A stretch of 64,000 nt of DNA from contig CALXZL010000001.1 in the NCBI GenBank assembly GCA_944393215.1, positions 137,718 through 201,717 on the forward strand. The letters are read 5' to 3'. Position 1 is the first letter of the stretch; each line of letters starts with the position of its first letter. The DNA comes from an uncultured Alphaproteobacteria bacterium. GTDB lineage: Bacteria > Pseudomonadota > Alphaproteobacteria > RF32 > CAG-239. The notes beneath the pieces were generated by a model. That model worked only from the letters and a program-made list of their open reading frames with translations, did not search any database and was not told where the DNA came from. The position numbers were made by a program, and so were the translations under genes. Of the stretch, positions 43,783 to 52,996 are shown piece after piece.

Positions 43783-43822
43783 GCCGGCAAGATTTAATAA
43801 AAATTTTAAGGCCTTATAAATA

Positions 43823-45670
43823 ATGAATAAAATTTATGATGTAATAGTGGTCGGCGGAGGACACGCCGGCTGTGAAGCTTGTGCGGCGGCAGCCCGAACC
43901 GGAGCCAAAACGGCTTTGATTACACACCATATAGATACAATAGGTGCTATGTCATGCAATCCTGCCATTGGAGGATTGGGTAAAGGACATTTGGTCAGAG
44001 AGATTGATGCTCTGGATGGTTTAATGGGACGTGTGATAGATAAAGGCGGCATTCAGTTTCGTATGCTCAATGCTTCTAAAGGTCCGGCAGTGAGAGGTCC
44101 TCGCGCCCAAGCCGACAGAGAATTATATAAAAAATATATGCTTGAGGCTTTGCGCGAGCAAGATAATTTGGATATTATCGAAGCTGCCGTTGAAGGTTTA
44201 ATCATCAACGATAATCAAGTTGAAGGTGTTATTTTAGGTAATGGTGAAGAAATCCGAGCCAAAGCCACGGTTTTAACTTCCGGCACATTTTTGAACGGAG
44301 TGATGTTTGTTGGGCATCAAGCCACGGTTGGCGGACGTATTGGGGAAGAAAGCTGCACCGGTATAACACCGTATTTAAAGCAATTAGGCTTAAAAGTCGG
44401 TCGTTTGAAAACCGGCACCCCTGCCCGTTTGAACGGCAAAACCATCCATTGGGAAAAATTGGCAACGCAAGACGGTGACAATCCGCCTATTCCTTTTTCA
44501 TATTTGACCGATAAAATTACCAATCCGCAGATTCAGTGTTATATCACCCATACCAATGAAAAAACCCATAAGATTATTCGTGATAACTTTGATAAATGTG
44601 CTTTATTTTCGGGGTTGATTACCGGAATAGGACCAAGATATTGTCCGAGTATTGAAGACAAGTTAGTGAAGTTTGCGGATAGAACCAGCCACCAAATTTT
44701 CTTGGAGCCGGAAGGTTTGAACACGGATGTGGTCTATCCGAACGGTATTTCCACTTCTCTGCCGGCAGATGTGCAAGATGCGTTTATTCATACAATGGAA
44801 GGTTTGGAAGATGTTGAAATTTTGCGTTTTGCTTATGCCATTGAGTATGACTATGTTGATCCGCAAGAATTAGACAATCGATTAGCCGTCAAAAAAGTTC
44901 CGGGGCTATTTTTAGCCGGACAAATTAACGGCACGACCGGATATGAAGAAGCCGGAGCGCAAGGATTGATTGCTGGTGTTAATGCTGCCTTATATGCCGA
45001 AGGCAAGGACAGAGAATTTGTAATAGACAGAAGTGAAGCCTATATTGGTGTAATGATTGATGATTTAATCACCAAAGGTGTAGATGAGCCGTATCGCATG
45101 TTTACCTCTCGATCTGAATATCGTTTATTTTTGCGAGCAGATAATGCCGATCGTCGCTTAACCGAAAAAGGACATGATATAGGTTGTGTTGGTGAATATA
45201 GATACAGTGTATTTAAAGCTAAAAAAGAGCAAATAGAGCATTATTTCAAACTCTGCCAAACTTTACAAACCACCTATAAAGAAATTGATTCTTTGGGTTT
45301 AAATGTCAAAAAAGACGGCACTAAGAGAACACCTTTTAATCTGATGAGTTATGACAACGTTTCACGTGAAACAATCAACAAACTCTTTCCTGAGATTGCC
45401 GATATGCCGGATGTAGTATATGAAGCAATAGAAATAGAAGCACGCTACTCTGGATATATCAAACGTCAAATGGCAGATATTGAAGTTTTCAAAAAAGATG
45501 AGAACTTGAAGTTGAAGGAAGATATAGATTATAGCAAAATTGGTGGATTATCGCGTGAAATGGTGGCAAAATTAAGTAAGGTTAAACCTTCAACCATTGG
45601 CGAAGCTTCTCGTATTCCGGGAGTTACACCGGCAGCCATTACAGCCATTTTGGGCTATGTCAAAAAATAA
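43823..45670 (+). CDS. mnmG: tRNA uridine modification FAD enzyme MnmG
   Basis: FAD- and NADH-dependent partner of MnmE. The 615-residue protein has the dinucleotide fold [63 protein letters not shown] and [17 protein letters not shown]. The C-terminal helical domain ends with [17 protein letters not shown] consensus parS site lies inside the gene (45358-45373), as do two copies of a recurring 14-base motif (44366, 45204). In relatives rsmG normally follows; here a three-gene block separates them. Confidence 0.97.
   Translation: MNKIYDVIVVGGGHAGCEACAAAARTGAKTALITHHIDTIGAMSCNPAIGGLGKGHLVREIDALDGLMGRVIDKGGIQFRMLNASKGPAVRGPRAQADRELYKKYMLEALREQDNLDIIEAAVEGLIINDNQVEGVILGNGEEIRAKATVLTSGTFLNGVMFVGHQATVGGRIGEESCTGITPYLKQLGLKVGRLKTGTPARLNGKTIHWEKLATQDGDNPPIPFSYLTDKITNPQIQCYITHTNEKTHKIIRDNFDKCALFSGLITGIGPRYCPSIEDKLVKFADRTSHQIFLEPEGLNTDVVYPNGISTSLPADVQDAFIHTMEGLEDVEILRFAYAIEYDYVDPQELDNRLAVKKVPGLFLAGQINGTTGYEEAGAQGLIAGVNAALYAEGKDREFVIDRSEAYIGVMIDDLITKGVDEPYRMFTSRSEYRLFLRADNADRRLTEKGHDIGCVGEYRYSVFKAKKEQIEHYFKLCQTLQTTYKEIDSLGLNVKKDGTKRTPFNLMSYDNVSRETINKLFPEIADMPDVVYEAIEIEARYSGYIKRQMADIEVFKKDENLKLKEDIDYSKIGGLSREMVAKLSKVKPSTIGEASRIPGVTPAAITAILGYVKK
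45358..45373. promoter_or_regulatory. parS: parS centromere site inside mnmG
   Basis: Palindrome GTTTCACGTGAAAC at 45359-45372, the universal ParB-binding core; the 16-base form has C instead of T at its first base. It lies 5.2 kb from oriC and 4.8 kb from parB. Confidence 0.93.
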
Positions 45671-45696
45671 ATAACAGTGTATTTAAAGTAATTTTC

Positions 45697-46314
45697 ATGA
45701 TTGAAACACTCATAAAATATAATGAAATATTTGTTCAAAATAATTCACATGGAAATACGGCAAATAAAAATATATTTGATTTTAGCAATTTTGGTTCAAA
45801 TTTGATTTTGACCGCGCCGCATGCAACAAGAAGTTTTGTCGGCAAAAAAGAAAAACTGGCTGACGCATGTACCGGAGCTTTAGTAAAATATATCGGAGAG
45901 CAGAATAGAATATCAAATATTATCCGAACCAAATTTGTTCCGCATAAGGCATTGATATCAGATTTTATTGCCGAAAATAAATTGCAAAATCATTATTTTT
46001 TGGATATTCATGGCTTTGTTGCTGAACCAAAATATGATGTCTGCTTAGGAACCGGATATTTTTCTGAAGAAGGTTATCCTTATTTAGATAAAATAATGGC
46101 AGCAGCGAAAAAATATAATCTGAAAATAAAAATAAATCATCATCTTTATAAGGGTTGCATAGGTTTAACCGGTCGATATCAGAAAACCTGGAATGAACCG
46201 AGGGTAATTCAAATTGAATTGCAAAAAAAAATAAGAGATTTTTATAACAACCCCGAAACGGTCAAACAAATAACCATACCGTTTTTTTATGATATAATTC
46301 AATCTTACAAATAA
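45697..46314 (+). CDS. N-formylglutamate amidohydrolase-like protein
   Basis: The 205-residue protein resembles the FGase/HutG2 fold: LILTAPHATRSF near residue 37 (metal-binding His), YFLDIHGF near residue 100 (Asp and His) and a C-terminal strand with RVIQIELQKKIRD containing the conserved Glu. Family members are zinc hydrolases releasing formate or acting on related amides; the true substrate is uncertain. No signal peptide is seen. It follows mnmG by 26 bases with one copy of the recurring 14-base motif in the gap, and is the first gene of an insertion between mnmG and rsmG. Confidence 0.62.
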   Translation: MIETLIKYNEIFVQNNSHGNTANKNIFDFSNFGSNLILTAPHATRSFVGKKEKLADACTGALVKYIGEQNRISNIIRTKFVPHKALISDFIAENKLQNHYFLDIHGFVAEPKYDVCLGTGYFSEEGYPYLDKIMAAAKKYNLKIKINHHLYKGCIGLTGRYQKTWNEPRVIQIELQKKIRDFYNNPETVKQITIPFFYDIIQSYK

Positions 46315-46388
46315 AACCGAAATAGTATATTTACTAAAATTTAAATAGCAGAGATTATAATCAAACAAATCAAAAACAGGAGTCTGCT

Positions 46389-47807
46389 ATGAGTGAAAAT
46401 TTCTTTATTCCCGACAGCTTAAAAATATCCGGAGGAAATCCGGTATCCGGAGATATCAAAATCAGCGGTGCCAAAAACTCCATATTAGGACTAATGGCAG
46501 CAGCATTATTGACGGATGACGTTGTAACCTTGCGTAATGTTCCATATATAACAGATGTCTTGGAAATGGGGCATATTCTGCAAGACATAGGTGTAAAAGT
46601 TCAATTTAATCCGCAAAAAAGAATATTAAAATTGCAGGCAAACAAAATCATTAAAAATGAAATTTCGCATCAGGCTTCGCATTTTAGAGCCAGTTATTAT
46701 CTTTGGGGATCCTTATTGGCAAGATTTTCACGCACCAAAGAATTTGACAGTCTGAAGGTGTGTCTTCCCGGCGGTTGTTCTTTTGGTGGAAAAAGACCGA
46801 CAGATTTTCATGAAGAGTTAATTAAAACGGTTTTTGGAGCCGAAATAAGTATAGAGACAAGAGAAAACGAAAAATATTCTTATCTTAATTTCAAAATTCC
46901 GGCACAAGAAAATGCCGATTTATGCCCGGTATATACCACATTTAAGGCATCGCACGGCGCAACATTTCACTGGTTATTATCTGTTGCCGGATCAGATAAC
47001 TGCAAAATGATGTATAATGCATCATTAGAACCTGAGGTTTCCAATTTAATTGCCATGTTGCAAAAAATGGGGCTAGGATTAATCGGAAATGAAAGAACCG
47101 GAATAATTTATGACGGGAAAAACCGCAAATTATTGAAAGGTGTCGATTTTGAAGTAATACCGGACAGATTGGAAGCCGCAACCTATGCTTTATTAACTCT
47201 TTCCACAAAAGGAGCTGTGGAGCTTAACGGAATAAATTTTGATCATTGTTCCCCATGGCTGGGACAATTAGAAAGGATGTTTTCTCACAGTATTTATTAT
47301 TCAACAGATAAGAAAAAACTTTGTTTGGATTTTAGAAAAGTAAAACCATATGACGGTTTTATCATGCAAGTGACACCCTTCCCCGGTTTTGAAACAGATT
47401 TACAACAGATTTGGACACCGGTATTAGCCCAAGCCAAGACCGAATCTATAATATCAGATTTAATTTGGCCCGGACGTTCGGCACATTTAGATCAAATGGC
47501 AAAATTTGGTTTAGTCAGCAAACATTATCAATTTGATGTAAACAGTGGTCAGCAAGGAAGTATAAAGAATTTATATATCAACATAGAACCGTCAAATTTT
47601 CATGCCGCAAATGTGGAAGGAACAGATTTGCGCGGAACTATGGCAACAATAATGCTGGCAGCATCAATCAAAGGAGAAAGTACGATAAATAATCCCGGCT
47701 TTGCATTAAGAGGATATCCTAATTTGCTTAAAAATTTAGAAGAATTAGGAATAGATATATCTTCATCAAAAACAGGTCGAGAAATAGAAGCCCTACCGGA
47801 GCTATAA
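46389..47807 (+). CDS. UDP-GlcNAc enolpyruvyl transferase-like (MurA family)
   Basis: EPSP-synthase superfamily protein, closest in motif pattern to MurA, the first committed step of peptidoglycan synthesis. Key residues look intact: KISGAKNSILGL (Lys), HFRASYYLWGSLLAR, LPGGCSFGGKRPTDFH (Cys of the fosfomycin-reactive loop), DRLEAATYALL, and FPGFETDLQQ (catalytic Asp). At 472 residues it is about 50 longer than usual MurA, and its divergence leaves open a second, specialised enzyme. CAGGAG precedes the start; TATAAT at about 46360 may be a -10. The PHP gene begins directly after the stop. Confidence 0.75.
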   Translation: MSENFFIPDSLKISGGNPVSGDIKISGAKNSILGLMAAALLTDDVVTLRNVPYITDVLEMGHILQDIGVKVQFNPQKRILKLQANKIIKNEISHQASHFRASYYLWGSLLARFSRTKEFDSLKVCLPGGCSFGGKRPTDFHEELIKTVFGAEISIETRENEKYSYLNFKIPAQENADLCPVYTTFKASHGATFHWLLSVAGSDNCKMMYNASLEPEVSNLIAMLQKMGLGLIGNERTGIIYDGKNRKLLKGVDFEVIPDRLEAATYALLTLSTKGAVELNGINFDHCSPWLGQLERMFSHSIYYSTDKKKLCLDFRKVKPYDGFIMQVTPFPGFETDLQQIWTPVLAQAKTESIISDLIWPGRSAHLDQMAKFGLVSKHYQFDVNSGQQGSIKNLYINIEPSNFHAANVEGTDLRGTMATIMLAASIKGESTINNPGFALRGYPNLLKNLEELGIDISSSKTGREIEALPEL

Positions 47808-48632
47808 ATGCAAAAATTTACCTTACATTGTCATACTCATGCATTAGGATGCTTTGATGGTCGGAACACGGCAGATGAAATGATAAGCCGTGCTGAAGAA
47901 CTGGGTTTTGAAGGAATAGGAATATCAAACCATTTTTGTTGGCATCCCAATGCTCCGCAGTGCAGTCCGATGTTTATAAATGATGAAAACAAAGCATTGG
48001 ACATGCATTTAAGAATAATAGATGAAGTGAAAACAGCCGCATTGAATCATAAGATAAAAGTCTATGTTGGTGCAGAAGTAGATTTTTTTCCGTCAGCAGT
48101 ATGGAGAAAAGGTTTTGAAAAGATGCTCCAAAAGCTAAATTATGATTATTTAATTGGTTCGAATCACTTTATTCGTTCTGAGGATGAATCTCAGATATAT
48201 AATTTATATCACTTAGATTTGTTACCACCGAATCTCAAACCGGAAGAATTTAAAGAATTGGTACAGCAGCATTGGAACAATGTTGTTTATACAATAGAGA
48301 GTGGATATTTTGATTTTTTGGCTCATCCGGACTATTGTGTTATAAAAATACCGGATGTACCTGAATTTGAAGAAAACCGCTGGAAGGTTATCGAAGCATT
48401 AGATAAGTACAAAATGCCGTTTGAAGTCAATACGAGTGGATATAACCGAATTGATATGCAACATCCGTGTGATTGGATGTTAGAAGAACTATGCAAAAGA
48501 AGAGTTCCGACATTATTGAGTGATGACGCTCACTCGGTAGAGATGTTAGGTCAGCATTTTGAACGAGCAGAAAACTTACTTCAAAAATTTGATTGCAAAA
48601 AACGATTGAGTTTAAAATTTCTTGAGAAATAG
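47808..48632 (+). CDS. PHP-domain phosphoesterase (histidinol-phosphatase-like)
   Basis: The 274-residue protein has the PHP metal motifs: TLHCHTHALG (His-x-His), GIGISNHF, VGAEVDFF (Glu), LIGSNHF, FLAHPDYC and LLSDDAHSVEMLG near the C-terminus (Asp and His). The layout is that of HisK-type histidinol phosphatases, but sugar phosphates or nucleotides are also possible. It begins at the base after the MurA-like stop, so the two are surely co-translated, which suggests a shared pathway. No other histidine genes are in the window. Confidence 0.78.
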   Translation: MQKFTLHCHTHALGCFDGRNTADEMISRAEELGFEGIGISNHFCWHPNAPQCSPMFINDENKALDMHLRIIDEVKTAALNHKIKVYVGAEVDFFPSAVWRKGFEKMLQKLNYDYLIGSNHFIRSEDESQIYNLYHLDLLPPNLKPEEFKELVQQHWNNVVYTIESGYFDFLAHPDYCVIKIPDVPEFEENRWKVIEALDKYKMPFEVNTSGYNRIDMQHPCDWMLEELCKRRVPTLLSDDAHSVEMLGQHFERAENLLQKFDCKKRLSLKFLEK

Positions 48633-48751
48633 ATTCAAAAAATATTGTTTAAGTCTTTGATTTAAGATTCTTTTATAAAAATAAAAAAATAAGTGTTTAT
48701 AAGTGTGCTTTTTATATTTTAAATCGCGCAAAAAAAATCTATAAATATTTT

Positions 48752-49378
48752 ATGCAAAATTTTATAGAAAAATATAATGTTTCACGTGAAACATTTGATC
48801 TTTTAAAAGCCTACGAAGCCAGCTTGGTAGAGTGGCAAAAAAAGTTCAATTTGGTAAGCAATTCTTCTTTGGAAGATTGCTGGAATCGACATTTTGTTGA
48901 CTCGGCACAGCTGTTTAAATTTATTCCCGAAGGGGCAAAGACTCTGCTTGATTTTGGCTCTGGTGCTGGTTTTCCTGCAATGGTGCTGGCAATAATGGCA
49001 AAAGAAAAAACACCGTATTTAAAAGTTGCTTTAGTTGAAAGTATTAATAAAAAAACACTGTATTTAAATGAGGTGAAAAAAATATGCGGATTAGATGTTG
49101 AAATTTTCAATCAAAGAATCGAAAATTTGCCGCAGCAAAAAGTTGACGTGATAACATCACGTGCCATGGCGTCATTAAAAGAACTTTTTAAATATGCAAC
49201 ACCATTTTGTCATAAAGAAACAATTTGCATTTTTCCCAAGGGAAAAAAATACGCCGAAGAAATAGAAGAAGCAAAAAAAATTTGGAATTTTGAATATAAA
49301 ATTTTTGATAGTGAAACCAGTAACGAGGGAAAAATTTTGGTCATAAATCACTTGTTGAAGAAAAAAGGAGGAAAATAA
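48752..49378 (+). CDS. rsmG: 16S rRNA m7G527 methyltransferase
   Basis: Methylates G527 of 16S rRNA with SAM. The 208-residue protein has LVSNSSLEDCWNRHFVDSAQL, the SAM-binding LLDFGSGAGFPAMVLAI and VDVITSRAMASL. Bases 48778-48793, encoding residues 9-14, are a perfect parS palindrome, so coding and centromere functions share this DNA. Two copies of the recurring 14-base motif (49010, 49055) lie in the gene. parA starts at the base after the stop. Confidence 0.95.
   Translation: MQNFIEKYNVSRETFDLLKAYEASLVEWQKKFNLVSNSSLEDCWNRHFVDSAQLFKFIPEGAKTLLDFGSGAGFPAMVLAIMAKEKTPYLKVALVESINKKTLYLNEVKKICGLDVEIFNQRIENLPQQKVDVITSRAMASLKELFKYATPFCHKETICIFPKGKKYAEEIEEAKKIWNFEYKIFDSETSNEGKILVINHLLKKKGGK
48778..48793. 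promoter_or_regulatory. parS: parS centromere site inside rsmG
   Basis: TGTTTCACGTGAAACA, a perfect 16-base consensus parS. It is 8.6 kb from oriC and 1.4 kb before parB. Confidence 0.96.
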
Positions 49379-50158
49379 ATGCCAAGAGTTATAGCTATTG
49401 CCAACCGCAAAGGGGGCGTAGGAAAAACCACAACAACCGTAAATGTTGCAACCGCAATGGCTGCCGCCGGAAAAAAAGTTTTGGTTATAGATTTGGATCC
49501 GCAAGGCAATGCTTCAACATCAATGGGCGTAAACAAACGCGGCAGAATGGCTTCCTCCTATGAAGTCTTAATCGGAGAAGCAAAATTATCCGAAGCAATT
49601 GTCTGGACCGAAATTCCAAACTTTTCAATAATCCCCTCTTCTCCAGATTTGGCTGGTGCTGAAATTGAATTGGTAGATGTTGAAAAAAGAGAATTTCGCC
49701 TAAAAAATGCCATTAAAGAAGAAGCAATTAACTATGATTATATTTTAATCGATTGTCCGCCTTCTTTGAGCTTAATCACAATCAATGCGTTGGTTGCTGC
49801 CAATGCGGTTATTGTTCCTCTGCAATGTGAATTTTTGGCTTTGGAAGGAATTACCGATTTGATTCGCAACATCAATCAAATTAAAAAAGTTTTTAATCCT
49901 GATTTGGAGTTGCAAGGTGTTGTACTGACTATGTATGACAAACGCAATAATTTGTCACAACAAGTTGAAGACGATGTCAGACATTTCTTTGGAAAAAAAG
50001 TTTATCAAACCGTTATTCCGAGAAATGTTAAAATATCGGAAGCGCCCTCCCACGGCAAACCCGTATTGATATATGATTTTAAATGTCCGGGAGCGCAGGC
50101 ATACATCAATTTAACCGGAGAAGTTTTAAGAAGAGAAAAGGAATTAATGGCATGTTAG
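49379..50158 (+). CDS. parA: Chromosome partitioning ATPase ParA
   Basis: DNA-binding ATPase that moves ParB-parS complexes, so segregating the origins. The 259-residue protein has the deviant Walker A RKGGVGKTTTTVN near residue 10, VLVIDLDPQGNAST, and DYILIDCPPSLSLIT. GAGGAAAA precedes the ATG. It overlaps parB by 7 bases and follows rsmG without a gap, the standard order near origins. Confidence 0.97.
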   Translation: MPRVIAIANRKGGVGKTTTTVNVATAMAAAGKKVLVIDLDPQGNASTSMGVNKRGRMASSYEVLIGEAKLSEAIVWTEIPNFSIIPSSPDLAGAEIELVDVEKREFRLKNAIKEEAINYDYILIDCPPSLSLITINALVAANAVIVPLQCEFLALEGITDLIRNINQIKKVFNPDLELQGVVLTMYDKRNNLSQQVEDDVRHFFGKKVYQTVIPRNVKISEAPSHGKPVLIYDFKCPGAQAYINLTGEVLRREKELMAC

Positions 50159-51135
50159 AAGATAATAAGAAAAAAAATTTAGGTCGCGGTCTGGGAGCAT
50201 TATTAGGCGGAGATGATATTGATTTAGATGTCTTAATGGAAATGCCTACTGAAAAAAATAATTCTGAAATTTCAAAAAATGTAGATAGTGTAAAAATTGA
50301 AGATTTACATGCCGGAAAATATCAGCCAAGAACGGAATTTGATAAAGAAGCTTTAGATGCTTTGGTCGAATCTGTTAAAGAAAAAGGCGTATTGCAGCCT
50401 TTGTTGGTAAGAAAACAAGGTAATCAATATGAGATAATTGCCGGAGAAAGAAGATGGCGTGCTGCCAAAATTGCCGGATTAAAAGAAGTACCGGTCATTG
50501 TCAAAGACTTTTCCGATCAAGAAGCTTTGGAAGTTGCTTTGGTTGAAAACTTGTTGCGCGAAAATTTAAGCGCCATAGAGGAAGCTGAAGGTCTGCAAAG
50601 ATTAATAACCGAATTTTCTCATACCCAAGAAGCTTTATCACAAATTGTCGGCAAATCCAGAAGTCATATTGCCAATACTTTAAGATTGTTAAATTTGCCT
50701 CAAGAAATACAAAACATGGTAAAAGAAGGCAAACTTTCGGCAGGACATGCCAGAGCTTTGGTCGGCTTGGATAATGCGGTAGAACTTGCCAAACAAATAA
50801 TAGCCAAAGATTTAAATGTCAGACAAGTTGAAGATTTGGTTGCAAAACAAAAAGAACCTAAAAAAGAAAAAACAGCAACCAAAAAAGACCAAGATTTAAC
50901 GGATATAGAAAATGATCTGAATAAAGAGCTTGGTTTAAGAATAAAAATAACACCAAGCAAACAAGGTGGCGGAAAAGTTGTTTTGCAATATGCTTCACCG
51001 GCAGAGTTGGATATGATACTTGATATTTTGGATAAAAGTAAAAAAAATATGAAAAATCAAGGTCAGAACACTGTATTTAAATCAGAGGCGGAGCCGCAAA
51101 ATAATGAAAAATTTGTCATCAAGGTAGTAGACTAA
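50152..51135 (+). CDS. parB: Chromosome partitioning protein ParB
   Basis: CTP-dependent clamp loading at parS. I start it at the ATG at 50152 (MLEDNKKKNLGRGLGALLGG), which has AGGAATTA upstream and gives the typical ParA-stimulating N-terminus; 23 further upstream codons are open but lie inside parA. The 327-residue protein has the CTP-binding GERRWRAAK, ENLLRENLSAIEEAEGL, a helix-turn-helix SQIVGKSRSHIANTLRLL, and a C-terminal dimer domain. One copy of the 14-base motif (51068) is near its end. Confidence 0.96.
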   Translation: MLEDNKKKNLGRGLGALLGGDDIDLDVLMEMPTEKNNSEISKNVDSVKIEDLHAGKYQPRTEFDKEALDALVESVKEKGVLQPLLVRKQGNQYEIIAGERRWRAAKIAGLKEVPVIVKDFSDQEALEVALVENLLRENLSAIEEAEGLQRLITEFSHTQEALSQIVGKSRSHIANTLRLLNLPQEIQNMVKEGKLSAGHARALVGLDNAVELAKQIIAKDLNVRQVEDLVAKQKEPKKEKTATKKDQDLTDIENDLNKELGLRIKITPSKQGGGKVVLQYASPAELDMILDILDKSKKNMKNQGQNTVFKSEAEPQNNEKFVIKVVD

Positions 51136-51136
51136 A

Positions 51137-51448
51137 ATGGCGCTGATAAAATATTTTTTCATAGCACTTATAATTATTGGAACGTTCATAGCCGGTTCTT
51201 TGGGTTTAATCGAAGGAAATTGGTTAAACCAAGCCGGCTATGCCGTAATATTTATAATAGGTTTTTTGATATTGAATCTTATTGCGAAGATAGCATGGAG
51301 AATATTATTTTTAGTTTTAGGTGTGTTTTTCATCATATATCTACTGAGCTATTTTGAAATCATAGAATTCAGCCACAACGGAATAAATGAAGCCAAACAG
51401 GAAATATTGGAAGAAGTAAACATTAAAAAAGGTCTTATGGAAAAATAA
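51137..51448 (+). CDS. Small membrane protein, paralogue of the thermonuclease N-domain
   Basis: The 103-residue protein has about three hydrophobic segments (roughly residues 5-25, 32-52 and 55-72). Its sequence aligns with the first 95 residues of the thermonuclease gene downstream: Q-x-G...F-x-I-G-x-x-I-L...K-x-A-W-R and NGIN recur at matching positions. This suggests duplication of a membrane module. It begins one base after parB. The following terminator starts inside the last codons. The function is unknown. Confidence 0.75.
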   Translation: MALIKYFFIALIIIGTFIAGSLGLIEGNWLNQAGYAVIFIIGFLILNLIAKIAWRILFLVLGVFFIIYLLSYFEIIEFSHNGINEAKQEILEEVNIKKGLMEK

Positions 51449-51458
51449 GACCTTTTTT
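51425..51458 (+). terminator. Terminator overlapping the end of the small membrane protein gene
   Basis: Stem AAAAAAGGTCTTA / TAAGACCTTTTTT, 13 bp, whose left arm encodes the last residues and whose right arm contains the stop codon. It ends the rsmG-parA-parB transcript. Confidence 0.88.
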
Positions 51459-51543
51459 AATAAAAAACGGTAACCATATATTTACTAAAATCAAATATTA
51501 ATATAATATTCAAAATCATCAATAATAAGCATAAGGTAAAAAA

Positions 51544-52524
51544 ATGGGTTTTCTGAAAAAAATATTAACGGCAATGGGAGCCTTTCTGCTGATTTTTTGG
51601 GGCGGAGCCGGAACGCAGAGCAAAAGTTTAATCATGCAAGGCGGCGGATTTATTCTTTTTCTGATAGGTTTAATAGTCTTATACATTTTTGTAAAAATGG
51701 CATGGCGCGCCATGGGTTGTCTCCCATCATTTTTAATTTTTTCAGGAATTATAACTTTTATAATTTATGCTATCGGCGGATTTAATAACGGCATAAACGG
51801 AGTTATTCCGACATTAAAGTCATTTTTAGGGCAAAGCAGCAATCAAGCCTCTCCGGCAATGATGATGTATGAAGAAGAAACGGAAATAATTTCGGATTCG
51901 GAAGATATAATAGACGATTCGGAATTACAAGATGTTCCTCAATTAAGACAGCCGACACCACCGGTACAAACTCAAAAGACATTTAAGCAGGTTTTAAAAA
52001 ACTTTGGAAGAAAACAAGAACCCCAACGCCAAATGTCCCCGCAAGATTATCCTTCCATAATAGGGAGAGTTCGTGTTGTAAACGGAGATACGTTGATGAT
52101 GGACGGACATTATATTCGTCTGTTTGCAATAGATGCGCCGGAAGCGGATCAAACCTGCGCCAACAAAATGGGAAGAGCATATCATTGCGGAAGAGTGGCA
52201 GCAACCTGGCTAAGAGATTGGTTGAGGGATAATGAAGTTGAATGTCATATCATGCAACAAGATAAAAGAGGAAACATGGTTGGTGTCTGCTCTTTAGGAC
52301 AATATGACATTGGTGCGGCTTTGGTTAATGCCGGTTGGGCAATAGCATATACCAAATATTCGGATGTATACGTTCCGTATCAAGAGCAGGCGATGAACCG
52401 CAGAGACGGTCTATGGCAAGGAAAATTTTATAGTCCGGAAGATTGGCGCAAAATGAAATCGAGAAAGCCGAATATCAAAATCACCAAACCGAAAAAAGAA
52501 CGAAAAAGCATGCTTGGATTTTAA
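51544..52524 (+). CDS. Membrane-anchored thermonuclease-family protein
   Basis: The 326-residue protein starts with a membrane module (three hydrophobic stretches within residues 8-80) shared with the preceding gene, then an acidic linker (about 105-140), then a staphylococcal-nuclease domain: RVRVVNGDTLMMDGHYIRLF, AIDAPEADQTC, DKRGNMVGVC, DIGAALVNAGWAIAY and DGLWQGKFYSPEDWR. The expected Arg, Asp and Glu active-site residues appear present, so Ca-dependent nuclease activity is plausible. The nuclease part probably lies outside the inner membrane, but topology is uncertain. It overlaps nothing and precedes tsaE by 4 bases. Confidence 0.82.
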   Translation: MGFLKKILTAMGAFLLIFWGGAGTQSKSLIMQGGGFILFLIGLIVLYIFVKMAWRAMGCLPSFLIFSGIITFIIYAIGGFNNGINGVIPTLKSFLGQSSNQASPAMMMYEEETEIISDSEDIIDDSELQDVPQLRQPTPPVQTQKTFKQVLKNFGRKQEPQRQMSPQDYPSIIGRVRVVNGDTLMMDGHYIRLFAIDAPEADQTCANKMGRAYHCGRVAATWLRDWLRDNEVECHIMQQDKRGNMVGVCSLGQYDIGAALVNAGWAIAYTKYSDVYVPYQEQAMNRRDGLWQGKFYSPEDWRKMKSRKPNIKITKPKKERKSMLGF

Positions 52525-52528
52525 GAAA

Positions 52529-52996
52529 ATGGATTTGGTATATTCATATCTTTCGGCAACGGAAGCCGATACGGTATCTTTGGCTAAAAGGGTAGCAAAG
52601 CTGGCACAAAAAGGAGACATCTTTGCTCTTGACGGTACGTTAGGGATGGGAAAAAGCGTTTTCAGCCGTGCCTTTATACAAAGTTTGGTCGGAGAGACAG
52701 ATGTTCCCAGTCCGACATTTACATTATTACAAATCTATGAAGCTCCATCGTTTGATATATATCACTTTGACCTATATCGATTAAAAGAAGCGGAAGAAAT
52801 TTTTGAATTAGGTATGGAAGAAGCCATGTATCAAGGGGTTTGTTTAATAGAGTGGCCGGAAAAAATGGAAGGCTATTTACCGCGTCGCGCCATAACAATA
52901 AAAATAAGCCCGCAGGAGCAAGGTCGTTTATTTGAAATATATACAAACGAACCCGAAGGAAAAAAACGTTTTGGTTTATTAAATGGACAAATCTGA
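52529..52996 (+). CDS. tsaE: tRNA t6A synthesis ATPase TsaE
   Basis: P-loop protein that resets the TsaB-TsaD complex. The 155-residue protein has GTLGMGKSVFSRAFIQ (Walker A), SPTFTLLQIYE and FDIYHFDLYRLKEAEEIFELG, GVCLIEWPEKM, all family signatures. I start at the ATG at 52529; an upstream TTG at 52514 overlaps the nuclease gene. Its TGA stop overlaps the hprK ATG. In many Alphaproteobacteria tsaE lies before addB; here it is elsewhere. Confidence 0.94.
   Translation: MDLVYSYLSATEADTVSLAKRVAKLAQKGDIFALDGTLGMGKSVFSRAFIQSLVGETDVPSPTFTLLQIYEAPSFDIYHFDLYRLKEAEEIFELGMEEAMYQGVCLIEWPEKMEGYLPRRAITIKISPQEQGRLFEIYTNEPEGKKRFGLLNGQI

Noticed and set aside
49146-49162. Palindrome ACGTGAT-AAC-ATCACGT in rsmG as a third parS
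   Set aside because: It lacks the GTTTCACGTGAAAC core, and the bases are explained by the conserved protein segment VDVITSRAM.
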